Shown here: one piece after another, positions 23,506-35,417 of the stretch | How the letters are laid out: every line of letters begins with the position of its first letter | Numbering within the stretch: position 1 is the first letter of the stretch | From: Perca fluviatilis | Lineage: Eukaryota; Chordata; Actinopteri; Perciformes; Percidae | DNA: 64,000 nucleotides | Direction: 5' to 3' | Assembly: GCF_010015445.1 (NCBI RefSeq) | Contig: NC_053127.1 | Coordinates: forward strand, 26,880,215-26,944,214 | Position numbers and translations under genes: made by a program | Notes under the pieces: generated by a model | What the model was told of the DNA's origin: nothing | The model's database searches: none | Seen by the model: the letters and a program-made list of their open reading frames with translations, nothing else

Positions 23506-24162
23506 GTTACATGCACAATAATATTCTACTATTATTCAGAATATGACAATATTCCGAATTTGAAACAGGTTGTTTAACAGCACATTCCGTTTGGATATTC
23601 CGAATAAGGCCTAATAAGATTAAGACGTGGCATATGCCGGAATTATTTGGGTTTTAGGATCATTCTTTGGACATGTGTACAGCGCATTTGGAATATGCGT
23701 CTCAATCAGGGTTTTACCGCAGTCTGTGACACTTTATAGTCAGTTTACGGCCTCTCGCCTGTTTAAGGCTTATGGTCAGCTCTGTGTGTTGCTATGGTTG
23801 TACACAAACCAACCGGCCTACCAGCTGTGGTAGAGATGTATGCCCAAAAGAAAAGCCCACATTTCTGGTCAGAAGAAGACACACACCTACGTTTAAAACA
23901 ATATGAAAGACTTGGGTATCAACACGTTTATGCATATGCGCAAACATCGCAACGCCAACCTTTTCAAGAAGGTGGTTGAAGGAACGAAAGAGGGAGGCTA
24001 TGTTGGCACTGTCAAACAAGTCTGCCACCGGTGGAAAACTTCACGGCTGCACGTAAACGGGAATATTAATGGTATATTCATTTTCATTAGCGATGTAAAC
24101 AGCTTAGTCGGAATGCTGTCTTTTTCCGGAATAAGGGCAAAAACCAGAATATGTGCATGTAA
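23506..24162 (+). mobile_element. PIF/Harbinger-like element, decayed
   Basis: The left end carries GTTACATGCACAATAATATTC and the right end has AGAATATGTGCATGTAAATG, which pair as an imperfect inverted repeat. Between them lies a broken Myb/SANT-like reading frame (separate entry), the accessory protein type of PIF/Harbinger transposons. The DDE nuclease gene is absent. Exact termini and a three-base TWA target duplication could not be fixed with certainty. Confidence 0.6.
23836..24060 (+). pseudogene. Myb/SANT-like DNA-binding protein remnant
   Basis: The frame starts at ATG 23836 (MYAQKKSPHFWSEEDTHLRLK). It must shift near 23,900 to continue as MKDLGINTFMHMRKHRNANL and onward to KQVCHRWK. 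The pattern of an N-terminal W-S-E-E-D, a central L-x-x-x-R and a closing C-x-x-R-W-K is that of the Myb/SANT-like (trihelix or MADF-type) domain. In Harbinger transposons this domain binds DNA and helps import the transposase. About 75 codons remain; the usual C-terminal part is missing. The frameshift and truncation make it non-functional. A host gene of the same domain class is possible but less likely, given the flanking inverted repeats. Confidence 0.6.
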
Positions 24163-26314
24163 ATGTGTTGGAGGTGGGCTGCCCCATTATGATCCAACTA
24201 CAATTACTAGTAAACAGCAGAAAAACGAACAGTCCATTTAAAAAATGCTTGTTTTCTACTCTTGTATGATGAATGAGGACTATTGTGAACCCCTTTATGG
24301 AGCCTGCTGCACTAAACAACACAGTGTACAAAATCTGATGTCATGGCTTCTCTCTCTGACTTTTGGACCATCAATCAAACTGCAGTCACAGCACGGCACA
24401 GGGAACATTTCAGCTTAGTTAACTCTAAGAAAGGTGTCAGCAGCATGTGTGGGTTTGAAATACTCTATATCAGCACATACTGTACATTGGATTTGACATT
24501 AAGTTACTTGATATTCTTTGCTCTGCTGCAGCAGATTTACAGATTAATAGATTTCTTGAAGCCTTTCATGTTACACAACCAGGCATCACACATGCAGATA
24601 CTATACAACTCACTCATATTCCACCTCATGGGAAACATCAATATTTAATACATTTGGGCCATACAAAGGTTTGCAATTGAGCGGCACTCTACTCAGTGAT
24701 TCTGACAGTTTACTGAATTTGCGTGTATTTTTGTCAACACGTCAGATACAGCGCCGTTACTAACAAACGACACTGAGAATGAATGCTTGGGCATTTCATA
24801 AGACACTGATTTACAGTACAAGAGGGCTTAACAGATCACTAAATCTCTGGAAGACACATTCTTCCTTTTGCTGGATTTAAACGCATTAGTGTCTACAAAT
24901 GTCAATACCATTCGGCCCCAGAAAGCTTCTTTCATGTCTCATTTACAGCCTTAACATAGAAAAGGAAAACCACCATTCGCTGCTGGTGTTTTGCATTTTA
25001 GATTTCTAAATGTGTTTTTTTAATTAAAATTCATGCAAATAATAATTATCAGCATGTTCACTGTTCACCTTACTTTAGGCCTCAAACTCCGGCATTCTCC
25101 CCTGTGTTACACAATAAGAGTTATTAGATTAACACAACATGAGCAATATTTCACAAATCCACCCAGCATGTATGTGTACAAGCAGAAACATTTTTATCAA
25201 GGGCGCATGGGACTGTATTGTCAGAGATATTGCTATTATACTCAGATAAACCGTATTTTTACATACAGTAGTTGTGCTCCATGTTGTATTGAAGCGGTTT
25301 CGAGCTACATATTGTTTAAAAGATGTCGGTGTGAATGTGTAGCGCAGAGCAAATTAAGTTGCTAGAAGAACATATTTCCAATGGGAAAAGCATGCACCAA
25401 CAAGCAGGCAGAAGGTTTGATTTATCGCGTCTTCTGCATCAATGTACCTATACTGTAGAGCCTGTTCCTTAAATGAAAGCCAAAATGAAAATTGAGTGAT
25501 GATGCAGCTTGCTTTTTCAGTCTGTCAACATGGCAGAAGGAGGAAATAACATTGCCTGTGGTAGAGCAACACAGGCTCTTTTGAGTCAGAAGAATTGTGA
25601 TTTTATTCCAGCTCAGTACACTCTCACAAGCAGCTTCAAGCTATTGATGTCTGTTCCAACAGCTATTGTTATTCCACATTCAATTCACAGATACAAGGAT
25701 ACCACTTTTAAAAGTAAAGCCACATATTGGACTATGTCAATGCAATGATGACCGCACAGCTTTCATCTGCGAATGGCTTTCATCTACAGATGAACTGGTC
25801 ACTCTGCATGCACAGCCAAAGTATAGCTCCTCAGTTCCTCGTTAAACCGTCGTGTTTGGAAAAGACTGAGGCATCAAGAGTTTTTCTCTTCTGTAAAAAA
25901 GAAAAACAAAAAAAAAAGGCAGACATTCTGAATACTCGAAAAAGACAAAATGAATGCAGGAAGCTGTGTTTCTTTAGCCTCAAACCACAGTAAATGGTTA
26001 TATCAGCACCACAGCTGATGTAATCAGGGAAAGATATGCACGGCGCACACAGCGAGACTGAAGCATAGCAGGGGAGGGAGAGCAGTTCCTGTCTGCTCTT
26101 TGTAGTTATATCATGAAATTGTCATCATCTCTCATCTTTGCACCTGCACTGGCTTAGATTCAATATTAGAATGTGAGCTTGAACCTCACAACCTTGTTTG
26201 CAATATTTACCAAAGCCTGTGGTCTGATGAGTCGGATCTATAGGAGTGTCTATGTACTGTAGGCCTGGCTGTTAGAGCAGTTAGACAGCAGGCACAGCAC
26301 TGGTGGTTAACCTC
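24163..26314. other. 2.1 kb of unique DNA, nothing recognised
   Basis: Short ORFs lack domain character. A-rich runs occur near 25895-25920. No element boundary was found. Confidence 0.45.
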
Positions 26315-26721
26315 CTGTGGTTCCCAACTAGATGGACCTTCACCACCCCTCGTTTCAAATGTGTTTAAAGTGATTGTCACTGAATACTATTCATTATATA
26401 AAAGTGGGAATTATTACAATTATTTTAACTGTTTCATTCATTTGAGCTATTTCAACCATTTATCTATATATTTCAGTCACCTATTCAACCGTTTGATTAC
26501 TTTTAGCAAACTATTTCAACATTTATCCCTTATTATTTCAACAACTTTTCTTCTCTGTTGTTAAATAGTTTGATGCACTCTCAATTGTAACACTTGGTAT
26601 CAGGTGTTACACTTGATTTGTACATGTTTTTCTTTTTTTTTTAACCACTCTGCAATCTTTCCACTACCCCCCTAGCAAACATAACCCCTGGTGTATGAGA
26701 ACCCCTGGTTGGGAATCACCG
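26315..26721. mobile_element. hAT-type MITE, about 407 bp
   Basis: The left end CTGTGGTTCCCAACTAG pairs with the right end CTGGTTGGGAATCACCG, a degenerate form of the CAGTGGTTCCCAACC terminal repeat common in hAT elements. Flanking 8-mers do not match, so the copy is old. The interior is AT-rich and non-coding. Confidence 0.6.
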
Positions 26722-29700
26722 ATCTAGGACCCCGCAATCCCACGTTTTGTCGAGCTAAAGGCTGCAACATCTCCACGGAAGCATAATGTGAGCCGTGCCG
26801 CTCCAATGCACCACCAATATCTACAAGAAGCTGAAGAAACAACTGATCCATCAGGCTTCAAACACCCTGACCAGGTCAAACTGGAGGAAAAAAGAAAACG
26901 TACAAAACGGGCATAAACATGTGATACTGAGTCAAGGATGTTGTCCATATTGAGAGGTATGAAACAGAGATCTCTCCCCCATTGTCTGGCTGGATGAATT
27001 TGGAGCCATGTCATTGTTTTTGAAGGGTTTTAACTTCTTGACCAGCTTTGGTATTTACTGCTCTTCCCGGTGACATCTTAATGAACTGATTCCCTGTTTA
27101 TAAACATCCATATCAGTCCACTCAAATAAAGGTGGACTATGTTTTCTCTCAGTTGTAAGATATGTGACTATATGTGTCTCTTTTCATGTCAAAACAGGTT
27201 ACACCATGCATTGTGTAATATGTGATATACCTAAGGTCTATTTGCATGCTTTCAGTGCTTGACTTCATTACATTTTGATTATTGGAAACGAAATGTCAAA
27301 TTTCATGCATCGCAGCACCTGAAAAGACTTTTTGTCTTAGGTGGCTGTTAAATGACACACTAAGCTGCAGAAATAAAGCCAGTGTAGAGAATGGATGGCT
27401 TTAACACAGGATTGTGTTTGAGTTTACCAAACCTGCTATCCTATGAATTACCTCGCACACAAATGCAGTAAAGACCACATACTGTTGAACATATTTAGAC
27501 CTTTGTGGTGGTTAATATTGATTAATTATGTATCATATTTCATTCTAATTTGCAATCAGCATTACAACAATCAACAGCAATTAGGGAACAATTGGAAATG
27601 TTTTCATGTCCATTTGTAGTTTATTTGCCTTGGAAGGATTTCGGTTTGGAGTGCATGTGCTGATATCGCCACTCCCGTTCTGCCAAATAAATAGCTCTCA
27701 TAAAACTCAGGCGTCTGCTGCACAGAATGGCAGGAAGTTTACAATAAATGTCTGGATAAATCCACGAAAGACAGCATTGCCAACTCTTCTCCAATGAAAT
27801 ACGCTAATGGATGCTCAAAAAGTCGCACAAAGGAGATGATGTAATACCTTCATTTACATGTAAATTAAGTTAATATGTATTTATCATCTGAATGAAAAAA
27901 ATTGCAACATGAAAAAGAGAAAGACGGATGTTGTGAGTGGAGAGTGAGCTAAGACTGGGCTATGGAGATGCTTGATTAGCTGGTGGTATAGAGACACATC
28001 CTGTCACAAGCTGCCCCTTTCTTGTCTCCCAGCCAACACTGATCCAATGAACCTCAGTTTTGTCAGCAGTGGTTCAACGTGCTGTTTACCCTGCAAATGT
28101 ACAACTAATTAATTTGTGGTCACGGCCAAAGAGAGGCTGTCCAGCTAAGTGCAGGCCTGTGGCAAGGGTACCAACACCAAAGGCCCCAATGGTTCCAGAA
28201 AGCCCTCTCTTCCCTTCCTCCCCTCTAATGCTTTCACCGTGGAGAAGAGAGGGACTGTGTTTCTGTTTCTGCTGCAAATGGCAAGTGGCTTAACAACGGC
28301 TTTCATTAAAAACAACAAAAACAGTTGGATGCAAAATGCTGTTAAAATATGACAAATTCCTTAGAAACAGGTGTAAGCCCACAGACATATTGCAGAAATT
28401 AGAATTCTCAAAGAGGCTAAAAGGTTGCTGAAAATTTACAACTTTATCTGTTCAACCAGATGAACGTAGGTGTACACTACTTAATGATAATAACGGTCCT
28501 TGTTATACCTATAAGCTCATAAATTTCCCCTTTTGTTACTGAGCAGTACTAATTAGTACTTATGAATCTCCTTAATCAGCATTGTTTTACCACATTGGCA
28601 TTGAAAATAGCACAGTGGGATTCTCGGAATGACTTACCTTGCAATTAGCAATGTGAGTGAATAGTGAGTATAGGTGCATTCCGTCAAAATCAAACTGAAG
28701 TTATTTTCATGAGCTGTGTTAATCCTGCTGCTCAGTCCACCTCCAGTCTGTTCTGACAGGTTTCTACTTACTGCCCACCACAGACACTGCAAACCATAAT
28801 TTTTTCAGCTGTAATGGCAACAATGGGTAGCAGGAAAGCTGTCATTCCTATAATGACCGTGCTGTCATAAATATAATGGCTATGCTGTAACGTTTTAAAG
28901 ACAGGAAGTTCTAATATTCCCAGTGTGAGCAAAAAGTACTGGCGCTGAGGGCAGCTAGCTTGGCTGGGCTGAAACTGCCATCATGTCTGTCGGATTCTGT
29001 GAGCTTGTTTTGTGGAAACACTGAGAATGATTGTATAAAGGGCGTAATGTATTCTTGTTTCTGTGAAATCTTTGGTGCAGCATTTTCTCGCCTGTTTTGA
29101 TCTATTTCTACACGAAAAAGCCATGTTGATGTTGTGTGACGTGTTGAAACTAATCTGACAGAGATCAGTACACAATGATCTAGCCATCAGTCAAACGTCA
29201 ATAACGTGAATAAGTAATGTAAGTAATGTTAGCTCGCATTCACAGCCAGTTGAAACGAGCACTAATAATTTGAGACTGGCAGCAACAGCACGGGTCTCTG
29301 ATCCGCTACAGGTTGCCAAGTAAGGCACACTTACAGTGAGGTGGTCATTATCCAAAGTAAGACCCAAGACGAATTGCAATAATGAATGGCTCCCAATACA
29401 TTATCCTGCTTATTACATAGCTACTTACCAAAGACATTCATCAACTGACACAGTATACTGATTTTAAATGTTTTTTCTTTAATTCAATGAAGTAATCAAC
29501 AAGGCAGCTCAGTACTGCAGCCATATAAACGTTTATAACTAGCATCCATGGCTACACTGTGAAAGAACTGGATTTACAGCCACATAATGAAAAATCCAAC
29601 AGGACTGCTGTACAGTCTCTGACAGATAATAAAAAAGTATTGTACTGTCCCCATGCTCTGATGTGGTCTTGCAGTAGCTACAGTTAACTTCAAATCAACA

Positions 29701-30459
29701 AATAAATTAAATTACAAATGAATGAATTACAAAGCCACACTATTCAATAACCATGTCAATGACCCAGTCATCTAATAGCACTAGAAGAAGCTCCATTGCG
29801 CCTGAGCTGGTCATCTAATTGCAAACCTCAATTTCTTGCATATTTATTAATGTATGATGAAGCCATGCAAATCAATTCAGCAACACTCTGCAGCTCACAG
29901 TTACACTGCAACTACAGGTGGATTTTTAGGGGGATTTTTATTTTATTTTTTTAAAAGGCGTGTGCAAGTCATAAAAGTGAGCGATGTAATCAGCGAGGCC
30001 ATTCACCGTGACTGCCATCATTACTGCCAGACGCAGGCCTTGGTGCCAGCGAGTCAGAGGGTAGTCCATCCAAGAATACCTCTTCCAACTTTCGCAAGAT
30101 GAATCCCTTTGGCGATGCCATCTGTTTGTCTATCGCCCGAGTGCCATGCGCACAGGTTAGATCAAGTTATTGTGGCGGGCATGTCTCAAGCCTCTGCAGT
30201 TTCTTATTTACACGAGTCCTCATCACCCTGTTTGCTTCCGCCTCTGTGAAGTGAACCCTCTGTGGGTTTTTGCCAAATCTACATTCATCCTGATATTCAG
30301 CACACAGGATTATTTAATGAGCTGCATAGAAAACATGGCTGCGTTTGGTCGACATCATCTCCCAAAATCTTTTAATAATGTATTTGAAAGAGCCATTGTT
30401 GATATTGACAGAACATTTACATGAAAAAAACGGCTTGATTTTTGTACTGATGACATAAT
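26722..30459. other. 3.7 kb of unique DNA, nothing recognised
   Basis: This is one of the least repeat-laden stretches. It holds only short ORFs without domains and no microsatellite of note. It could contain conserved non-coding elements, which cannot be judged without alignment. Confidence 0.45.
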
Positions 30460-30491
30460 GTAATAATAATAATAATAATTATTATTATTTT
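30460..30491. repeat. (TAA)n(TTA)n palindromic microsatellite
   Basis: TAATAATAATAATAATAA passes directly into TTATTATTATT, giving a self-complementary hairpin. Confidence 0.95.
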
Positions 30492-30663
30492 ACACGTTTA
30501 GATTTACAGCACATCGTTTTGATTTTAGCTCGCAGCGTTATTACATCCAACTGTTTTACCAACTTAATGACAATTTAATGGGCATGCATGGTGGGAGGCA
30601 CTGCTGCAGGAGTAATATATGCAGTCATTCTATCCACAAGTCAGATAAGTTAATGGGAACCCA

Positions 30664-30666
<3 letters not shown>

Positions 30667-30737
<71 letters not shown>
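30667..30737. repeat. (GT)n microsatellite, about 35 units
   Basis: About 71 bp of uninterrupted GT, ending in CGCGCGCAC. It is one of the longest pure dinucleotide runs in the window and creates a spurious Cys-Val ORF. Confidence 0.98.
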
Positions 30738-30741
<4 letters not shown>

Positions 30742-30743
<2 letters not shown>

Positions 30744-31335
30744 CGATCACGCATGTATACCTTCAGGTTATTCAATACACATCATACCAACTTTACAGTC
30801 ATCATTTAACCCTAAACCAAAATAGTAGGCTATATATTATTTAAGTGTATGAGTGATGAAAGCATTGTTTTGATTGCTCTAAAATGCAGACATTTACTCC
30901 ATTAAATATACATTACAAGTGCAAAGGTGTGTGAAATATCACAATTGTGAACTGTGGCTTCAATATGCCGTTTGTTTTTTCTCTTGCATGCCCATCACTG
31001 CCCAATCCCTGTAGCTTTTATGTTGTCTATTTTCCTTTCTTTGGATTTATATCCAGACTGGGCCTTCAAAACCAGAAGCTTATATATGTGACTGCCGGCA
31101 ATTCAGTGAGAAAAAAGAAACGTAGGCTATCCTTAATCAAGGGGTTGGCATATTTGCCAAGAAGGACGATTGTATTGTTTCACAGACAGACCTGGTTGTT
31201 TCTTAAACCGTAAGACAATTGTGTGTCAAATACTAGTTGGGGCTATAAGGCGCAATAAAACACTGATGGCATGATTTTTTTTTATTTTGGCCAGATCGGA
31301 TGATGAACAGCATATATTGGCAGTCATTGCACATC
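30742..31335. other. Unique DNA, nothing recognised
   Basis: Short ORFs only. No element was identified. Confidence 0.4.
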
Positions 31336-31900
31336 AATCAAGGCTCACCTACCGGATGGTGCTTCGGATGCCACGCTCTCTCTCGGCTGGGTTTGATGCA
31401 AAGTCCCTCAGATTTGGCCGCCCTTTTTTCCCGCACGGGTCCTCCGGTGTCCCCCAGAAGCAGGTGTGACCACAATCTCGCCTTGTTGTATTCCCATATG
31501 TTGTCGCAAGCGCAATTATGAATGCTCCAGTTGATCAGTGACTGGATAGCCTGTGTGATCATGTGCTGCCAGCTCCTTTCTCTCCTCCTCTCCTTTTCTC
31601 TCTCTCCCTCTCTCTGTCTCCTCTCTGTAACTGCTCCCTCCGCCCGGTTATCTCCCCGCTGCGGCACTACATGGCTATACTGTATGGTAATACTGAGAAA
31701 TAAAACGTGTCCGAGTCGCTGGCGAACTTGTGCGCCTTATTATGTCAATTACTCACCGGACCGGTCCGTGCTTGCTCATCCGTGCACCTTTGCAAAAAGA
31801 AAGTGTGCGGTCCCTTAGCTATATCCCCTATTTGCACTGAATAAATTGCACCCGAGGTGCTGAAATGTGTTTTATTTTCTGAAAGAAAAAAAATCTCGAG
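31336..31900 (-). promoter_or_regulatory. CpG-rich block, candidate promoter/first exon
   Basis: CpG dinucleotides are visibly dense here (roughly 30 by eye in about 550 bp) while the surroundings are CpG-poor. On the minus strand the sequence GGTAG/GTGAGC around 31,343-31,351 is a strong 5' splice-site match. A 109-codon minus-strand frame (31,338-31,667) reads through it, but its Arg/Glu-rich N-terminal part comes from a CT-rich tract (31,567-31,628) and no domain is recognisable. One reading is a 5' exon and promoter of a host gene running to lower coordinates. Alternatives are an isolated CpG island or a methylation-spared repeat. Confidence 0.35.
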
Positions 31901-32178
31901 CTACAATCTTCCGGCTGAGGCTGGAGAAGAGGAGCAGAGGAGAGAAAGAATGAGGCATAAAGGATGGAGAGGATTAAAAGAGAGGGAGGAGGAGGCTGGA
32001 ACGCATTTGTGAAAGCCTTTCCTCTATGTGTCCTTTGAATAACAGTGAGACACGGTGCATATTTCACAAGTCTCTCTTTCCCTTCCTTTCACTCAGCTGG
32101 GTTTTAACTGCAGTGGGAACTTGGGCAAAATAAGCTATACAGATCATTGAGAATGTTACAAATGTAAATTAACTCAAC
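31901..32178. other. Purine-rich stretch, no gene
   Basis: Plus-strand GA-rich sequence at 31,922-32,000 is followed by unique DNA. Confidence 0.45.
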
Positions 32179-32228
<50 letters not shown>

Positions 32229-32248
32229 ACATCCATCCATCCATCCAT
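32179..32248. repeat. (ATCT)n(ATCC)n microsatellite
   Basis: About 13 ATCT units pass into about five ATCC units. On the minus strand this reads GGAT then GATA, a combination often found at LINE tails, but no LINE body is visible beside it. Confidence 0.97.
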
Positions 32249-33563
32249 GTGCCCAGTGGTTTTGTCTAGAAAAACGTTGCAGTTGCATTCTGGAAAAACA
32301 ACAGTTGCCCACATATTTTGCCCTGGATGGTCTTAGTCTCACTCCCCATTTGTCAGACTGATGGATGTTTTTTAGATTTTTTAATTAGAGCTCCACTCTG
32401 ATCTACGCAGCGTGTTGGGCAGGTTATGATTCTGTCCAATCATGGCACTGTTAGTCCGAGCCTTGACAGCGAGCATTTTCAAAATGGTCCTCAAATTGGT
32501 TGGACATCTGCTCCAGTCCCCGGAGTGATGTGGACCAAGGCTCGCACGTAGAAGGAACCGAGCCGTGTGTGGACAGAGTGTCGTGAATCCCTAAGCTCAG
32601 ACCAGCTGCTTGCATTTCAGTTGTGCATCAAAAACCAAAACTTGTCTGCTTGAGAGCACTCCGTGAATCAGCTAGTGTGATTAGGTGTGGCACAGTTTTA
32701 GCCTCTTCCCCTACTTATATAAGCACACGCAAAATGTGCTGTGTCTACAGTTTTGATATTGTTTTATGTCCCTCGATCATGTTCAATGAGAAGCCAGGCT
32801 TGTGATTTGTGTAGAAAAGCAGAATTTTACACATAAAGGCAAAGATCAGTGACTCTTATAATTACAATGCAGAGCATCAGCGTATAACATTAATGATTCA
32901 GTAGGACCTTGAAAAATGAAAAATGCAGCCACTCAACGATTTCTCCTGTGCTCTTGATGCATTTGATGTAATTTTGTGTGTGCATTAAAATGATCAGTGT
33001 TCCTCAGAGAAACAATTACTGTAACATCTGAGAGTGCTGTAGCGTGGCCAAATGATAACCTTAGCCCTCTGAACAGAGAGGGGAACAGACTGGGTGTTTG
33101 GAGCAAATAACCTACAAGGGTGGCTCTCCTCACTGAGAGATGAAGCCAGACAGAAAGGCAAGGAGGTCTTTAACCTAAACTAAACCCGTTTGAGGAGTGG
33201 TATTTCTCAGCCTTATGACAGGCCTTGTCTCTACGCTTGACGTCTCTCTGGTATACACGGGGGATGTGCAGCCAAATATTCCTGAATCTGAATGATATAT
33301 GCACTGTGGAGTCACAGAACTGCAACCTTTTCATTAAAGCTGCCACAATTCCCTAAAAATGTTGTGACAGGTGATTTTTATGTATGGGTTGGTGAGTAAG
33401 CAGACTAGTTTGTAGTTGTCACAGTTGCTTATCAAAGGTGCATGCCCCTGGCAAACTGCGTGACGCTGAATGTGAACGCTCCTTACATGTAGACATACTA
33501 GAAATATACTGTACAACACAGTCACAGCAGAGGAGCTATCTGTCATTATGTGCATGCAAGTCA
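32249..33563. other. 1.3 kb of unique DNA, nothing recognised
   Basis: Short ORFs only. No inverted-repeat element. Confidence 0.45.
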
Positions 33564-33571
33564 TCGATAAG

Positions 33572-34054
33572 CAGTGGTGAAATGTAACCAAGTACATTTA
33601 CTCAAGAACTGCACTTAAGTACATATTTGAGAAACTTGTACTTTACTTGAGTCTTTTCTTTTCATGCCACTTTCTACTCCTACTCCACTACATTTCAGAA
33701 AGAAATGTACTTTTTACTCCACTACATTAACCTGACAGCTTTAGTTACCAGTTACTTAACACATTATGATTGTCGCACACCAAAACACATTCAAAATGAA
33801 ACTACCCAACAATATATATCTATAAGTCCCGCTGAAATTATTAGCCGATTAAACACTTAGTTGATTGACAGAACTGTTTTGATCGTTTCTAAAAATGGGA
33901 GGATTTTTCTGCATTGAGTACTTTTATACTTTAGGTACGTTTTCCTGATGAAACTTACATACTTGCAGGACTTTTATTTGTAACAGAGTATTTCTGCAAT
34001 GTGGTAATAGTACTTTTACTTAAGTAAAGGATCTGAATACTTCTTCCACCACTG
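33572..34054. mobile_element. hAT-type MITE, 483 bp, perfect TSD
   Basis: It runs CAGTGGTGAAATGTAACC...ATACTTCTTCCACCACTG and is flanked by identical 8-bp repeats TCGATAAG at 33564-33571 and 34055-34062. The CAGTGGTG/CACCACTG ends and 8-bp duplication place it with hAT. The interior is rich in AAGTA/TACTT motifs. It has no coding capacity. Confidence 0.9.
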
Positions 34055-34062
34055 TCGATAAG

Positions 34063-34673
34063 TCCAATCACGGTCATGCTGGCAGGTCAAGACATTTTAG
34101 TGGCTCTGCAGACTGACTGTAGATTTTTTGCAGCTGCTGTACAATCATATAGTAAGGTGAGCTGAGCTTTATGGACTCTGTCCTTCATTTATTTAGCTGC
34201 CTGGGCTGCATGCTGAAGCACTGAAAGAACTACTACTTCAGTTGGGTTGTACTGGCTACAACCTTGTTTGAGTGTATGGCTTGTCAGTGGTTGATGTGGG
34301 TGTTTTCAAATGTGCTAATTCAATTTACCTGGTCCTCATAATACAGGCTAACTGTGGTTTGCCATACGCTCAGGCTGATGATGGTACTGTCCTTGAAGGC
34401 CGTGTGTATCTGGCTCTTGTTTATAGCCAGCTGTTAAGATCCTTTTGTGATAAAGTGGCTTTCAGTCCATCCAATGAACTATTGTGCTGCTAAATGTGAT
34501 TTGCCATTAACATGGCCATATTGTAATTAGACTGCAGATTGAGTGAGGGCTTCAGTGTTTTGTGATGTTCAACAGGTTTTTCTTCAGAAGAAAATGCACA
34601 AGGCCCAAGCGCTTAAAATATGTAAAGGATCCCTAAACAGTGCTGAGACAGAGACAGCAGGTAATTCCAGAGG
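34063..34673. other. Unique DNA, nothing recognised
   Basis: A 73-codon plus-strand ORF (34,272-34,493) has no recognisable domain and is probably chance. Confidence 0.45.
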
Positions 34674-35108
34674 TAGTCTCACATTGCCAGACCTTCCTCT
34701 ACAGAGCTGCGGAGGAGGGTCTGTCTAGTCCACAGAACATTCCGGGATGGGAGAAAAACGTTCTCTGGTTTATTGGCATTTCTTTAAACCAATTAAAATC
34801 GTCTTGGTCGGTGCTGAGCTCCGCACGGAGCAAAGGGGACTCTGCAAAATAGCCTCGGGAAGGAACTTGTTTTGGTGGAACGTATCATTCAAAAGTTGTT
34901 TTAGTCGTGCAACAGAAAACTCAGATTGGACATAGATAGTCAGATAGAGGAGCAGTTAACCATAGTCCTCATAAATCCACCGGAGTTTAAAATGCCAACA
35001 CAAAGAAAGCGGAAGGGGAGGGACATCCGACCGAAATGAGGGACATCTGGCGGAATTTCGGGGAGCACCTGAACAATCCTGGAAGTGAAACGTTATCGAT
35101 ATAGAATA
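34674..35108 (+). mobile_element. Family A repeat, second copy
   Basis: It starts TAGTCTCACATTGCCAGACC and ends ATCGATATAGAATA. It shares long stretches with the 13.0 kb copy: GGAGGAGGGTCTG, GGGATGGGAGAAAAACGT, AGGAACTTGTTTTGGTGGAA and TTAACCATAGTCCTCATAAA. Its right end touches the next copy, so no target duplication can be assigned. Confidence 0.75.
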
Positions 35109-35330
35109 CACATTGCCAGACCTATCTCCACAGGATTAAGGTCTGGCTACACCACAAACACATGGGATAGGAGAAAAAACGCTCTGGGTTGTTTGCACTT
35201 CTTTAAACCAATCACAATCATATAGGGCGGCACTAAGCTCTGGAAGCAGAGACGGCGGCTCTGCAAATGGTCTCGGGAAGGAAACTTGTTTTGGTGGAAC
35301 ATTTGCACCCCGCAAAAGAAAACGCCACAT
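35102..35330 (+). mobile_element. Family A repeat, truncated third copy
   Basis: It begins TAGAATACACATTGCCAGACC and carries GGGATAGGAGAAAAAACGCTCTGG, TTTAAACCAATCACAATC and ACTTGTTTTGGTGGAACAT. It stops after about 230 bp, so the right half is missing. It sits head-to-tail against the previous copy. Confidence 0.7.
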
Positions 35331-35417
35331 ACAATATTAAATTAAGTTAACTGTTCACACAATACAGTAACGTGAGCTATTTAAAATTAGCTGGATACAT
35401 GGTTAAACGTAAATTGC

